From positions 1 to 64,000 of the forward strand of contig NZ_CAJUBK010000005.1 in NCBI RefSeq assembly GCF_910584465.1: a DNA stretch of 64,000 nucleotides, given 5' to 3'. Every line of letters begins with the position of its first letter. Position 1 is the first letter of the stretch. Shown piece by piece: positions 40,730 to 49,842 of this stretch. Under the pieces are notes generated by a model, which was not told where the DNA came from, made no database searches, and saw nothing but the letters and a program-made list of their open reading frames with translations. This DNA comes from an uncultured Oscillibacter sp. (lineage in GTDB: Bacteria > Bacillota > Clostridia > Oscillospirales > Oscillospiraceae). The position numbers and the translations under genes are program-made.

Positions 40730-41611
40730 TCAATGGTCGTCCTTGTAAAAGCGATAGGTCCGTTCCCAGCAAAGCGCTTCGCCGGGGGCCAGGGAAAGGC
40801 GTATGAACGTCTCGGGGCAGAGGGCGCAGCGGTTGCTCCAGCTGTAGAGGCGGCAGACGGGGAAGGCATCCTCCACCAGCACGGCCGTCCCGGTCCGGTC
40901 GTTGGAGATCTGCATCCAGTGGCCGGAAAGGCCCTCGAAGCCGGAGACCCAGTAAGCCGTGGAAGCCGTGGGCCCGTCGAAGGCCCCGGGGCGGACCGCG
41001 TCCCGCTCCAGCAGGATCTGCCCCCGCCGGATGCGGGGCGAGACGGTGTAGGGGAATCGGACGCGGTAGTGCCCGTCGATCTCCAGGCCGTTGAACCGGA
41101 AAAAATTATGGCAGAACTCCGTGGCCTCGATGGGCGAGGGCCCCACGTTCTCCAAGCGGGAGGAGACGATCAGCCGGTCCCCCGCCAGGGCGACCCGCCG
41201 GATCTGGTCCACGGCAGTCCCCTGGCAGAGGTGGGGCAGGGCGCGGACCTCGACATAGCTCTCGCCGGTCTCCACGGTGTGCGCGAAGGGCGTCACCGGG
41301 TAGTCCCGGGTAAAGAGGAAGGGGGCGGTGTCCGTCCGCTTCAGCAGTCCCACGCCGATCTGAGGGAAGCAGTCGGCGACGGCGGTCCCGTCATACCGGG
41401 CGGTATCCGCCCATTCAAAGCAAAAGGCCAGCCCCACGCCCCCCAGGCCGTCCCCCTCCCCGATCCGCTCCGCGGAGAGGAAGGTATCCTTGCCCAGGCA
41501 GACCTGCTCCACCATCAGGGAATGGTCGTAGCGGGAGCGGCCATAGCTGCCGGGGAGCCGCAGCGTGGCCCGCAGGGCCCCGCTCTCAAGCGTGACGGTC
41601 CTCTTTTCCAT
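40730..41611 (-). CDS. DUF4432/aldose-epimerase-like protein
   Basis: A 293-residue protein with the beta-sandwich pattern of galactose mutarotase-like sugar-binding proteins (DUF4432-type). Landmarks are RYDHSLMVEQVCLGKDTFL, GGVGLAFCFEWADTARYDG and ATEFCHNFFRFNGLEIDGHY, with histidines that could bind the sugar. It is the first gene of the sugar operon, 13 nt before the isomerase gene. The start at 41611 follows GGAGGAGG. It probably interconverts anomers of the substrate. Confidence 0.75.
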   Translation of the reverse strand: MEKRTVTLESGALRATLRLPGSYGRSRYDHSLMVEQVCLGKDTFLSAERIGEGDGLGGVGLAFCFEWADTARYDGTAVADCFPQIGVGLLKRTDTAPFLFTRDYPVTPFAHTVETGESYVEVRALPHLCQGTAVDQIRRVALAGDRLIVSSRLENVGPSPIEATEFCHNFFRFNGLEIDGHYRVRFPYTVSPRIRRGQILLERDAVRPGAFDGPTASTAYWVSGFEGLSGHWMQISNDRTGTAVLVEDAFPVCRLYSWSNRCALCPETFIRLSLAPGEALCWERTYRFYKDDH

Positions 41612-41961
41612 ACTCTGACCTCCTCCGATCCCTCGCAGTCCGACACACGGCCCCCCACCCGGTCCCGCCTGCACGATACGGGAGGCCCCCGGGAAGGCCC
41701 ATGGATCGCTGCATCCATCCGTACAAAACGAGCTCCCAAAAACCGGGGCACGCCCCGGCAGGCCCTGCAAGGCCGCCATCCCCCCCTACCGGCAGGGGCG
41801 GATGACCGGCATCGTATCACATCATCCCACAAAGGCGGCCGGAAGATCCGAAACATCCCGCCGGCCGCGCGCCGGCCCCATGCGGCAAGGCGCCGGGCCG
41901 GCCTCCCTCCGCCCTTTGGACGGGCGGGGCTCAGCCGCCACATTTCCCAATTCCTTCCTCG

Positions 41962-42044
41962 ATCGTAGCACAGGCTCATGGCAGATGTCAACAAAAAACT
42001 CAAAATATTTTCGCAAACTTTTTTTATTTATGAAAATATTTTTA
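41962..42044 (-). promoter_or_regulatory. Sugar operon promoter with RpiR-type sites
   Basis: Minus-strand TTGACA (41991-41986), 18 bp, TACGAT (41967-41962). GAAAATATTTT lies exactly 10 bp upstream of the -35 (42012-42002). A second copy, TGAAAATATTTTTA, is at 42031-42044. The rest of 41612-42127, the leader of this operon plus the spacer to rpiR, has no gene. Confidence 0.7.
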
Positions 42045-42127
42045 TATCAGCTGTCAAAGAGACGCTCCGCCCCATCCAAGGGGCTGAGCGGAACGTCCGT
42101 ATGACCGGGCCGGCGGAGGTCCGGTCT

Positions 42128-42982
42128 TCACTCGATGCGCAGGCGCTTGCGGTTGAGGATGTGCTGGCTGTCATCCAGGTGCTTTTGCACCTCGTCGAAG
42201 AGGCGGCTGTACACCGCGGCGAAGAGCATGTCGATCAGCACCAGGTGCCCGATCCGGGACCCCATGGCCCCCACGCGGAACACGCTCTCGCTGTTGTCCA
42301 CCCACAGCGGGATGTCCGCCATGTCCGAGAGGAGGTTGGGGCCGAATTTCGTCAGGCTGACGGTGGTGGCCCCGGCCCTCTTGGCCAGCTTCATGGCGTC
42401 CAGGGTGTCGTAGGTGGTGCCGGAGTAGGAGATCAGCACGGCCACGTCCCCCGGCCGGAGGGTGGAGGCGCTGATGCACTGGTTATGGGGATCGCTGATG
42501 GCGGTCGAGAGCTTGTTCAGGCGCATGAATTTCATGCAGCCGTCCTGGGCCACGATGCCGGAGCTGCCCATGCCGTAAAAATCCACCCGGGGCGCCGCCA
42601 CGATGGCGTCCACGGCCTTGGCGAACTGGTCGTAGTCCGTCATGGCCAGGGTGTTCTCGATGGCCTTCATATCGGTGTGGCAGGCGGTGCGGACGATCGT
42701 CTCCAGGTCCGAGTTGGGGTACACGTCCGCATAGGAGATGTCCGAGCGCTGGAGGGCCAGATCCACGGAGATGCTGCGGCAAAGCTCCTTGAACCCGGAA
42801 TAGCCCAGGCGCTTGGACAGCCGCACCACCGAGGCCGCGCTGACCCCGCTGAGGGACGCCAGCTCATCGATCTGCATCTTTATGGCCTGGGTGGGGGAAT
42901 CCAGCACCACCAGGGCGATCTTCCGCTCAGTGATGGGCAGAGACGGGAGCAGCTCCCGCATCTTTGCCAGACAACCCTCCAT
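42128..42982 (-). CDS. RpiR-family regulator with SIS domain
   Basis: A 284-residue regulator: an N-terminal RpiR helix-turn-helix (1-77: ITERKIALVVLDSPTQAI .. ASVVRLSKRLGYSGFKEL) and a C-terminal SIS domain (about 105-245: VDFYGMGSSGIVAQD, VLISYSGTTYDTLDAMK) that binds a phosphosugar. It lies between the sugar operon and the divergent ManA-like gene, whose promoters carry the same palindrome, so it probably controls both in response to a sugar phosphate. Confidence 0.92.
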   Translation of the reverse strand: MEGCLAKMRELLPSLPITERKIALVVLDSPTQAIKMQIDELASLSGVSAASVVRLSKRLGYSGFKELCRSISVDLALQRSDISYADVYPNSDLETIVRTACHTDMKAIENTLAMTDYDQFAKAVDAIVAAPRVDFYGMGSSGIVAQDGCMKFMRLNKLSTAISDPHNQCISASTLRPGDVAVLISYSGTTYDTLDAMKLAKRAGATTVSLTKFGPNLLSDMADIPLWVDNSESVFRVGAMGSRIGHLVLIDMLFAAVYSRLFDEVQKHLDDSQHILNRKRLRIE

Positions 42983-43015
42983 AACGGATCACATCCTCCC
43001 TTTTTTCATGACTCT

Positions 43016-43044
43016 ATCATAGCCCGATCCGCGGGGATCGTCAA
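43016..43044 (-). promoter_or_regulatory. Promoter of the rpiR-family gene
   Basis: Minus-strand TTGACG (43044-43039), 17 bp, TATGAT (43021-43016), 34 nt before the start codon at 42982. Confidence 0.65.
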
Positions 43045-43084
43045 GCTCCGTTCTGCAATTATTTTAGTTTTAGAAATAATTATC

Positions 43085-43135
43085 TGAAAATATTTTCAAA
43101 ATCTTGTTGACAGCGGCTGGGAAGGTTGCTATACT
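43085..43135 (+). promoter_or_regulatory. ManA-like gene promoter with RpiR-type palindrome
   Basis: TGAAAATATTTTCA (43085-43098) is a perfect palindrome. GAAAATATTTT ends 10 bp before TTGACA (43107-43112), then 17 bp, TATACT (43130-43135). The same spacing is present at the sugar operon promoter. Confidence 0.75.
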
Positions 43136-43246
43136 TTCTTTATTGCCAGCAGCTGGAAGACGGCCCCTTTCAAGGCGCAGAGGCCGCTCATGGACCGACG
43201 GCCGCTGAGATACGTGCAACGTGTGAAGGATAAGGAGTGCTGTGCT

Positions 43247-45085
43247 ATGTCTTTTATGTTCAACCCGACCGATTACGCAGACCCCCATGCCGTCAATGTC
43301 CTGGACCCCCAGGGGATCGACATCGGCCTTGCGGCCTTCGGCAGCCGGGAGGCCGCGGGACGGCTGCTGGATTCCGGCGCCAGGACCATCGGCATCGACG
43401 GCTATACCACCGCCTCCTTCGACGTCCTCCGCCGGGAGCTGGAGGCCGCCGCCGCCGGCCGGGGCCTGTCCGTCCGCTTCGTGGACACGCGGAGCCTCAT
43501 GCGCCCTGCCGACGAGCTGACGGCGGGGTTCCTGGCAGACAACCTCCCCAGCGACCGGGAGAAGGACCCGGTCCTGCTTTACGGGAAGCTCTATGAGGGC
43601 GAATACGAGGACCTCTTTGAAAAAGCGGCCCTGGCCGAGCTGTCGGAAACACTGGACGCGTTCCCCCGCAGCGGGGAGGGTGTGCTGGTGGTCTGCGGCC
43701 ACGGCGCCCTGTGCGCCACGCTCCTGGAGCGCTACCAGCACCGCTGCTGGATGGACGTCATCCCCCGGCAGGCCATCTTGAACGTCAAGGCGGGCCTTTA
43801 CGAGAACCTCGGCTGGGTGGAGGGGACCGAGTGGGTCTTCAAGCAGGCCGCCCGCCGGTGCTACTTCATCGATTTCGAGCTGGCCATGCGCAGCCGTATG
43901 CGCATCTTCGCCCACTACAGCTTCGATTCCTATATCGCGGCCAGCCGCGTGGACGACATGCGCTTCCTGCCGGTGGAGCTGGTGCGGCAGATCTTCCGCC
44001 GGGGGCTGGAATACCCCTTCCGCTGCCGCCCGGTGTACCTGGAGGGCGTGTGGGGCGGCTACTACGTCAAGGAGCTGCGCCGCCTCCCCGAGAGCATGAA
44101 GAACTGCGCCTGGGTCTTCGACATGATCCCCATGGAGGTGTCCACCGCCTTCGTCATCGACGGCACGGAGTTCGAGTTCCCCTTCTATGCCCTGGTGCAG
44201 GCGGAGGGGGAGCGCCTCATGGGCCGGCTGAGCGTGGAGCACTTCGGGAATTACTTCCCCATCCGCTTCAACTACGACGACACGTTCCATTCCAGCGGCA
44301 ACATGTCCATCCAGTGCCATCCCGTCCGGGACTACATCCGGGCGGAAAACGGGGAGTTCGACCGCCAGGACGAGAGCTATTACGTGGTCGTCACCGGCCA
44401 GGAGGCCAAGACCTATCTGGGCTTCCGGGACGGGGTGGAGATCCCGGATTTCGTGGAGGCCGTGAAGGCGTCCGAACGGACGAAGGTCCCGGTGGACTAC
44501 GAAAAGTATGTCAACGCCGTAGGGTCCAAGCCCGGCATGCAGGTGATGATCCCGGCGGGCACCATCCACGCCTCCGGCCGCAACCAGGTGGTCTTGGAGA
44601 TCGGCAGCCTCACGGTGGGCTCGTACACCTACAAGATGTACGACTATCTGCGCCTGGATCTGGACGGCAGCCCCCGGCCCCTGCATACTTACCACGGCGA
44701 GCGGGTGCTCCAGCCGGGACGCACCGCCTCCTGGATCCGGGAAAACCTGGTCCAGAGCCCCCGGGCCCTCCGCTCCGGCGAGGGCTGGGAGGAGTACATC
44801 GTGGGCGAACACGACCTGCTCTACTTCTCCCTGCGCAACGTCCGCTTCACCAAGGGCTATGAGGATGACACCCAGGGCCGCTTCCATGTGCTCTCCCTGG
44901 TGGACGGCCACCGGGTCATGGTCCGCTCCCTGAAGGATCCCAGCCGCCGCTACATCCAACATCACCTGGACATCATCGTGGTCCCGGCGGACATGGGCCC
45001 CTACGAGGTGGTGAACCTCAGCGAGGGGACGACGGTGACCATCCACAAAACGCTGCTCAAGGACGGCTTCGAGAAGGAGCCGTGA
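43247..45085 (+). CDS. ManA-like class I mannose-6-phosphate isomerase with extra N-terminal domain
   Basis: A 612-residue protein. The C-terminal 370 residues follow class I phosphomannose isomerases: YLEGVWGGYYVKEL, SGNMSIQCHPVRDYI (zinc ligands Gln and His), MIPAGTIHASGRNQVVLE and a final cupin. The first 220 residues are an added domain with ACGH-like GEGVLVVCGHGALCA and no motif I can name. It may isomerise a phosphosugar made by the divergent operon. ATG 43247 follows AAGGAG; the -35/-10 and the RpiR-type site are directly upstream. Confidence 0.8.
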   Translation: MSFMFNPTDYADPHAVNVLDPQGIDIGLAAFGSREAAGRLLDSGARTIGIDGYTTASFDVLRRELEAAAAGRGLSVRFVDTRSLMRPADELTAGFLADNLPSDREKDPVLLYGKLYEGEYEDLFEKAALAELSETLDAFPRSGEGVLVVCGHGALCATLLERYQHRCWMDVIPRQAILNVKAGLYENLGWVEGTEWVFKQAARRCYFIDFELAMRSRMRIFAHYSFDSYIAASRVDDMRFLPVELVRQIFRRGLEYPFRCRPVYLEGVWGGYYVKELRRLPESMKNCAWVFDMIPMEVSTAFVIDGTEFEFPFYALVQAEGERLMGRLSVEHFGNYFPIRFNYDDTFHSSGNMSIQCHPVRDYIRAENGEFDRQDESYYVVVTGQEAKTYLGFRDGVEIPDFVEAVKASERTKVPVDYEKYVNAVGSKPGMQVMIPAGTIHASGRNQVVLEIGSLTVGSYTYKMYDYLRLDLDGSPRPLHTYHGERVLQPGRTASWIRENLVQSPRALRSGEGWEEYIVGEHDLLYFSLRNVRFTKGYEDDTQGRFHVLSLVDGHRVMVRSLKDPSRRYIQHHLDIIVVPADMGPYEVVNLSEGTTVTIHKTLLKDGFEKEP

Positions 45086-45097
45086 CGCACTCTCCCC

Positions 45098-45136
45098 AAA
45101 GGGCCCCCACCGCACCGGCTGCGGCGGGGCCCTTTT
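45098..45136 (+). terminator. Terminator of the ManA-like gene
   Basis: AAAGGGCCCC .. GGGGCCCTTTTT: a GC stem followed by five T residues. Confidence 0.7.
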
Positions 45137-45223
45137 TCGTCAAAACGCTAAGCTCCCGCAGGCGGGGAGGGCGGGCGCAGGGGCCCCGGGCGGGGCCTCC
45201 CGGGCCGCTGCGGCCGGAAGCCT

Positions 45224-46462
45224 TCAGGACATCTGGGACACCGCCACGAACACATTGGATATCTCGTACCAGACGGCGAAGTCCACGCTGCCGGTCTGGG
45301 GCAGGTGGAAAATCTTCTGGAACTCCGTCACCGCCGCCTGGGTGGAGGGGCCGTAGATCCCATCCGCCGGCGTCTTCGGGATGGCGGGGAAGTTCCCCGC
45401 GATGCGGTTCAGCTGCTCCTGGATGGTCCGCACGTCCTCGCCCTCGCTGCCCGGGCTGAGGACCTGGCCTCCGTAGGACAGGGGCACGCCCTCCACCTTT
45501 TCCGCGCTCTTGAGGTAGATGCTGCCGCCGTAATACTTGCGCAGGATGTCCATGGTCTCCCACCCCTGTTCGGCAAGGGCCTGGGAGCCCCATTGGCTCA
45601 GGCCGCCGCACTGCGTCCGCCGCCCGTCGCAGTATTGGGTGAACAGCGGCTGGGAGATGCCCTCCTTGGTGATGTAGGTGGTGAACAGGTCGTCCACCAC
45701 CACGCCGATCTCCTCGAAGATGGTCCGCCCGTGGGAATAGGACTGGTCGAAGGCGGTGGAGTTGGTGACGGTGAAGTCATAGCCCTTCCCCCGATACCAT
45801 TCCGTGTAGACCCGGTTCAGGGTGAAGGAGATGATCGCCAGCACATTGGCCTTGATGGCCTCCGTCCGCCAGGTGGAATAGATCTCGCTGCACGCCACGT
45901 TCTTGATGTAATCTTTGAACGGCACCCAGTAGTCCTGCGCGGAGGCGTCGTCGGGCCGGCCGGCGTGGACCACCACGAACTCCGGGATCACCGGTTCCGG
46001 CAGCACCACCAGCCCTGCCGGCTCCGGCAGAGGCTTGACCGCCTCCTCCTGCGGCCTGGAGGAGGGCTCTCCCCAGAGGGCGTGGGGAGGCAGCAGGATG
46101 TTTCGCACGTTGAAGCCCCCGGCGGTGGCCCCCGGCAGGGCCGCGCGCTGGATGGCACGGCCTGCGGGCATCAGCTCCACGCCGCCGATGTGGAGCGTCT
46201 GATATCCCTCGGCGGAGACGGTGACGTTATAGACGGCATAGGGACGCCGGTCCGCCGTCCCCTCCACCACGGACAGCTCCATGGGCGGCGCGGGCAGCTC
46301 GACGAAGGGCGTCTGGCCCGAAGGATCGGTGTACAGCTCCTCCAGGACCGCTCCCCCCGCCGGGTCCGTGATGCGGACCCGGGCGCCGGGGACGGGACGG
46401 GGCGTCTCCCCCGCCGTGACAAAGATCTGCAAGCTGCCTTTATCCAGATAGATTGGATTCAT
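45224..46462 (-). CDS. sleC: SleC-like spore cortex-lytic enzyme
   Basis: A 412-residue protein with the domain order of clostridial prepro-SleC: an N-terminal beta-rich pro-region (1-110: GSLQIFVTAGETPRPVPGARV), a SpoIID/LytB-type catalytic region (about 155-320: DYIKNVACSEIYSTWRTEAIKA, GRRTQCGGLSQWGSQALAEQGW) and a C-terminal peptidoglycan-binding domain (about 335-410: EDVRTIQEQLNRIAG, PADGIYGPSTQAAVTEFQ). SleC is a cortex hydrolase stored inactive in the spore and activated by Csp subtilisins during germination. Two csp-like genes are divergent 84 bp away. Confidence 0.88.
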   Translation of the reverse strand: MNPIYLDKGSLQIFVTAGETPRPVPGARVRITDPAGGAVLEELYTDPSGQTPFVELPAPPMELSVVEGTADRRPYAVYNVTVSAEGYQTLHIGGVELMPAGRAIQRAALPGATAGGFNVRNILLPPHALWGEPSSRPQEEAVKPLPEPAGLVVLPEPVIPEFVVVHAGRPDDASAQDYWVPFKDYIKNVACSEIYSTWRTEAIKANVLAIISFTLNRVYTEWYRGKGYDFTVTNSTAFDQSYSHGRTIFEEIGVVVDDLFTTYITKEGISQPLFTQYCDGRRTQCGGLSQWGSQALAEQGWETMDILRKYYGGSIYLKSAEKVEGVPLSYGGQVLSPGSEGEDVRTIQEQLNRIAGNFPAIPKTPADGIYGPSTQAAVTEFQKIFHLPQTGSVDFAVWYEISNVFVAVSQMS

Positions 46463-46546
46463 AAGGACGCTCCTCCTTTCCGTATATTAGTCTATGGCCG
46501 CTCCGCGAAAGCGTGCGCACACCGGCGGAGCGGATAGGAGGACGGT

Positions 46547-48127
46547 ATGGAATACATCATCAAGTACACGGGTGTCCTTCCCGCGCTGGGCTTCCCCACA
46601 GATCTGCTGGACGCCCAGTTCGCCATCATGGACCTGGGGGAGCAGGACCCGATGGGCCTGCTGGACTACCGGCAGATCACCTGCTTCGAGCCCGCCCGTT
46701 CCCTCAGCGGCCTGGAGGCCCGGACGGTCCAGGCCAGCCCCATCGACTACCAGAGCATGGAGGCGGCCTGCATCCCTCAGGTCCACCGGGAGTACGGCCT
46801 GACGGGGAAGGGGGTGCTGATCGGCTTCGTGGACTCCGGGCTGGACCCGGACCACCCGGAATTCCTGGGGGAGGACGGGAACAGCCGGGTGACGGCCCTG
46901 TGGGATATGGCGGCCCAGGGCGCGCCGCCGGAGGGGTTCCGCCAGGGGGCCCTTTACACCGGGGAGCAGATCTCCGCCGGGCAGGTCCCCAGGGGGGACC
47001 TGAAGGGCCACGGGACCGCCGTGGCCGCCATCGCCGCCGGGCGCAGCGGCACGGCCCCCGGGGCGTCCATCGCCATGGTGAAGCTGGCCAGCGCCCGGAC
47101 CACCGACGTGATGCGGGCCATCAAGTTCCTGCTGGACCAGGCGGAGGCGCTGGGGATGCCCTGCGTCATCAACCTCAGCTACGGGACGAACTGGGGCTCC
47201 CACTGGGGGCAGACGCTGTTCGAGTCCTACATCGACCAGTCGGCCCAGCGGGGGCGGAGCGCGATCGTCTGCGCCGCGGGGAACGAGGGCTCCGGGGCCC
47301 ATCATTTTTTTGGGCGGATGGAGGAGGACGGCGCCCTGGACGTGGAATTCACCATATCCACCCTGCGCCAGCAGGTGTACCTCTCCCTCTGGAAGAACTT
47401 CGCCGACGAGATGGTCTTCGACCTGACGCTGCCCAACGGGCAGTCCACCGGGCCGCTGACGGAGGGGGGGCGGCGGCTGCGCTTCGGCCCGGTCCGGGTG
47501 TCGGTGTTCTACGGCGTGCCCACCCATTACAGCGTTTTCCAGGAGGTATTGTTCCTGCTGGACGCGCCGCCGGGGGATCTGGACGGCCTTTGGCGGCTGC
47601 ACTGCCAGGCGAAGGAGGTCGCCGACGGGCAGTTCAACGCGTGGCTCCCCACGGTGGAGGAGGTGACGGACCGCACGGCCTTCCTCCAGCCCGCGCCGGA
47701 CCTGACCATCACCCTCCCGGCCACGGCCCTGTACCCCATCTCCGTGGGGGGCTTCCGGCCGGAGACGGGGACCGCCAGCCCCTTCTCCGGCCGGGGGATC
47801 TCAGGCTGCGCGGGGAAGACGATGCTGGATCTGACCGCTCCGGCGGAAGGGATCCGCTCCGCCAAAGCCGGAGGGGGGTACGACACCTTCAGCGGCACCA
47901 GCATGGCCGCGCCCTTCGTCTCCGGCTCGGCGGCGCTGATGATGGAGTGGGGCGTGGTGCAGGGGAACGACCCGTTCCTCTACAGCCAGCGGGTGAAGGC
48001 GATCCTCTGCAAGGGGGCTATGCGCAGCCCCTACCTGACCTATCCGAACGCCCAGTGGGGCTATGGGCGGCTGAACCTCTGTGCCTCTATGGACACTCTG
48101 GTGAGCCAGCTGGAAAGGGGGCTTTGA
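46547..48127 (+). CDS. Csp-type subtilisin, germination protease (first)
   Basis: A 526-residue S8 serine protease of the Csp group. A prodomain (1-70) precedes the catalytic domain with Asp96 (LIGFVDSGLD), His155 (KGHGTAVAAIAAG) and Ser452 (FSGTSMAAPF), all intact. A jelly-roll-like insert (about 255-375) is present, as in CspB. Csp proteases cleave pro-SleC in germinating spores. ATG 46547 follows GGAGG; the second csp starts 2 nt after this stop. Confidence 0.88.
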   Translation: MEYIIKYTGVLPALGFPTDLLDAQFAIMDLGEQDPMGLLDYRQITCFEPARSLSGLEARTVQASPIDYQSMEAACIPQVHREYGLTGKGVLIGFVDSGLDPDHPEFLGEDGNSRVTALWDMAAQGAPPEGFRQGALYTGEQISAGQVPRGDLKGHGTAVAAIAAGRSGTAPGASIAMVKLASARTTDVMRAIKFLLDQAEALGMPCVINLSYGTNWGSHWGQTLFESYIDQSAQRGRSAIVCAAGNEGSGAHHFFGRMEEDGALDVEFTISTLRQQVYLSLWKNFADEMVFDLTLPNGQSTGPLTEGGRRLRFGPVRVSVFYGVPTHYSVFQEVLFLLDAPPGDLDGLWRLHCQAKEVADGQFNAWLPTVEEVTDRTAFLQPAPDLTITLPATALYPISVGGFRPETGTASPFSGRGISGCAGKTMLDLTAPAEGIRSAKAGGGYDTFSGTSMAAPFVSGSAALMMEWGVVQGNDPFLYSQRVKAILCKGAMRSPYLTYPNAQWGYGRLNLCASMDTLVSQLERGL

Positions 48128-48129
48128 AC

Positions 48130-49842
48130 ATGAACCTGACTCCTGAGACCCTGGAGTTCATCCACGCGCCGGACACGGTGGACTTCGTCACCCGGGCCAC
48201 CGACGCCTTTTTCGACTACGCCCACGGCTCCAACGACATCGTGGTGGGGCAGATGCTCTCCGGCCGCTATGTCCTGGGCTATGTCAAGGCGGAGGATTTC
48301 CACAAGCTGGAGGAGGCCCTGGGGGCGGCCTTCGTCAGCTCCGTCTCCGTGGTGCTGGGCCTGATGGACCGCCCCGCCCTGGAGGCGGCGGGGGTCTCCC
48401 AGGTCCACCGCCAGCCCTATCTGAACCTGAAGGGCCGCGGCGTGCTGCTGGGCTTTTTGGACACCGGCATCGACTACACCCAGGACGTGTTCCGCTATGG
48501 GGACGGCACCAGCAAGATCCAATACATCTACGACCAGACCGCCGAGGGGACCCCGCCCTCCGGCTTCCTCCTGGGCCGGGAGTACAGCAAGGCGGACATC
48601 GACGCGGCCCTGGCCTCCGAGGACCCCTATGCCCTGGTGCCGGAGCGGGACGAGAACGGCCACGGGACCTTCCTGGCCTCCGTGGCCGCCGGGCGGGAGA
48701 CGGAGGACTTCTCCGGCGCGGCCCCCGACGCGGAGATCATCGCCGTGAAGCTGAAGAAGGCCCGGCCCTTCTACCGGGAGAGGTACTGCGTCCCGGAGGA
48801 ACAGGAGGAAGCCTATGAGTCCAGCGCCGTGATGCTGGGCGTGGAATACATCCTCCGCAAGGCCCGGGAGCTGGACCGCCCCGTGGCCATCTGCATCGGA
48901 CTGGGTACCAGCGCCGGGAGCCATGACGGCGTCAGCGTTTTCGAAGAATACCTGGGGAACGTGTCCATCCAGAAGGGCGTCTGCCTCTGCGCCGCGGCCG
49001 GGAACGAGGCGGAGGCCCGGCACCACGCCGGAGGCGTCCTGGAGCCGGGGGAGAAGCCGGGGCAGATCGACCTGAAGGTGGGGGACAACGCCGGGGACGT
49101 ATACCTGGCCATCTGGAACACGGTGGCGGACCGGCTGTCCGTCTCGGTACGCTCGCCCACCGGGGAGCTGGTGGGCCGGGTGCCCGCCCGGCCCGGGTCG
49201 GTCCTGGCGGCGGACGTGAAGCTGGTCATGGAGACGGCCCGGGTGCAGGTCGAGTACCATTTCCCCGTGGAGGGCAGCGGGGGCCAGCTGTCGGTCATCC
49301 GCATCCTGGGCGCCACGCCGGGGGTGTGGGTCATCCAGCTCCATGGGGACGTGCTGCTGAACGGGCAGTACCAGGCGTGGCTCCCCATCACGGGCTTCGT
49401 CTCGCCCACGGTGGAGTTCCTGTCCGCCACGCCGGACTATACGGTGACCAGCCCCGCCTCCGCCGTGGGGGTCATCTGCTGCGGGGCTTATGACAGCGCG
49501 GGGAAAAGCCTCTACGCCAAAAGCTCCCGGGGCCCCGCCTGGGACGGGCGGATCCTGCCGGACCTGGCGTCTCCCGGCGTGGGGATCCGGGGCATCTATC
49601 CTTACGGCCCCGGCCTGATGAGCGGCACCAGCGCGGCGGCGGCGGTACTGGCGGGCATCTGCGCCCTGCTGCTCCAGTGGGGCATCCGGGAGGGGAACGA
49701 CCCCGCCATGGGGACCTATCAGATCCGGGCCTACCTCATCCGGGGCTGCCTGCGCCGCTCCGACATGACGTATCCCAACGATCAGTGGGGCTATGGCGCG
49801 GTGCAGCTGATGCAGAGCTTCCACCTGATGCGGGAGCTGTGA
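48130..49842 (+). CDS. Csp-type subtilisin, germination protease (second)
   Basis: A 570-residue S8 protease with the same layout: prodomain (1-95), Asp111 (LGFLDTGID), His178 (ENGHGTFLASVAAG), insert (about 300-430) and Ser501 (MSGTSAAAAV). The triad is complete, unlike CspA and CspC of C. difficile, which are pseudoproteases. It begins at ATG 48130, two bases after the first csp. The frame is also open from 46513 but that stretch runs antiparallel to known sequence in another frame. Divergent sleC is the likely substrate gene. Confidence 0.88.
   Translation: MNLTPETLEFIHAPDTVDFVTRATDAFFDYAHGSNDIVVGQMLSGRYVLGYVKAEDFHKLEEALGAAFVSSVSVVLGLMDRPALEAAGVSQVHRQPYLNLKGRGVLLGFLDTGIDYTQDVFRYGDGTSKIQYIYDQTAEGTPPSGFLLGREYSKADIDAALASEDPYALVPERDENGHGTFLASVAAGRETEDFSGAAPDAEIIAVKLKKARPFYRERYCVPEEQEEAYESSAVMLGVEYILRKARELDRPVAICIGLGTSAGSHDGVSVFEEYLGNVSIQKGVCLCAAAGNEAEARHHAGGVLEPGEKPGQIDLKVGDNAGDVYLAIWNTVADRLSVSVRSPTGELVGRVPARPGSVLAADVKLVMETARVQVEYHFPVEGSGGQLSVIRILGATPGVWVIQLHGDVLLNGQYQAWLPITGFVSPTVEFLSATPDYTVTSPASAVGVICCGAYDSAGKSLYAKSSRGPAWDGRILPDLASPGVGIRGIYPYGPGLMSGTSAAAAVLAGICALLLQWGIREGNDPAMGTYQIRAYLIRGCLRRSDMTYPNDQWGYGAVQLMQSFHLMREL

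Noticed and set aside
46513..48129. In-frame extension of the second csp gene back to 46513
   Set aside because: The added residues are out-of-frame translation of the first csp gene. ATG 48130 follows directly on its stop and begins the protease sequence.
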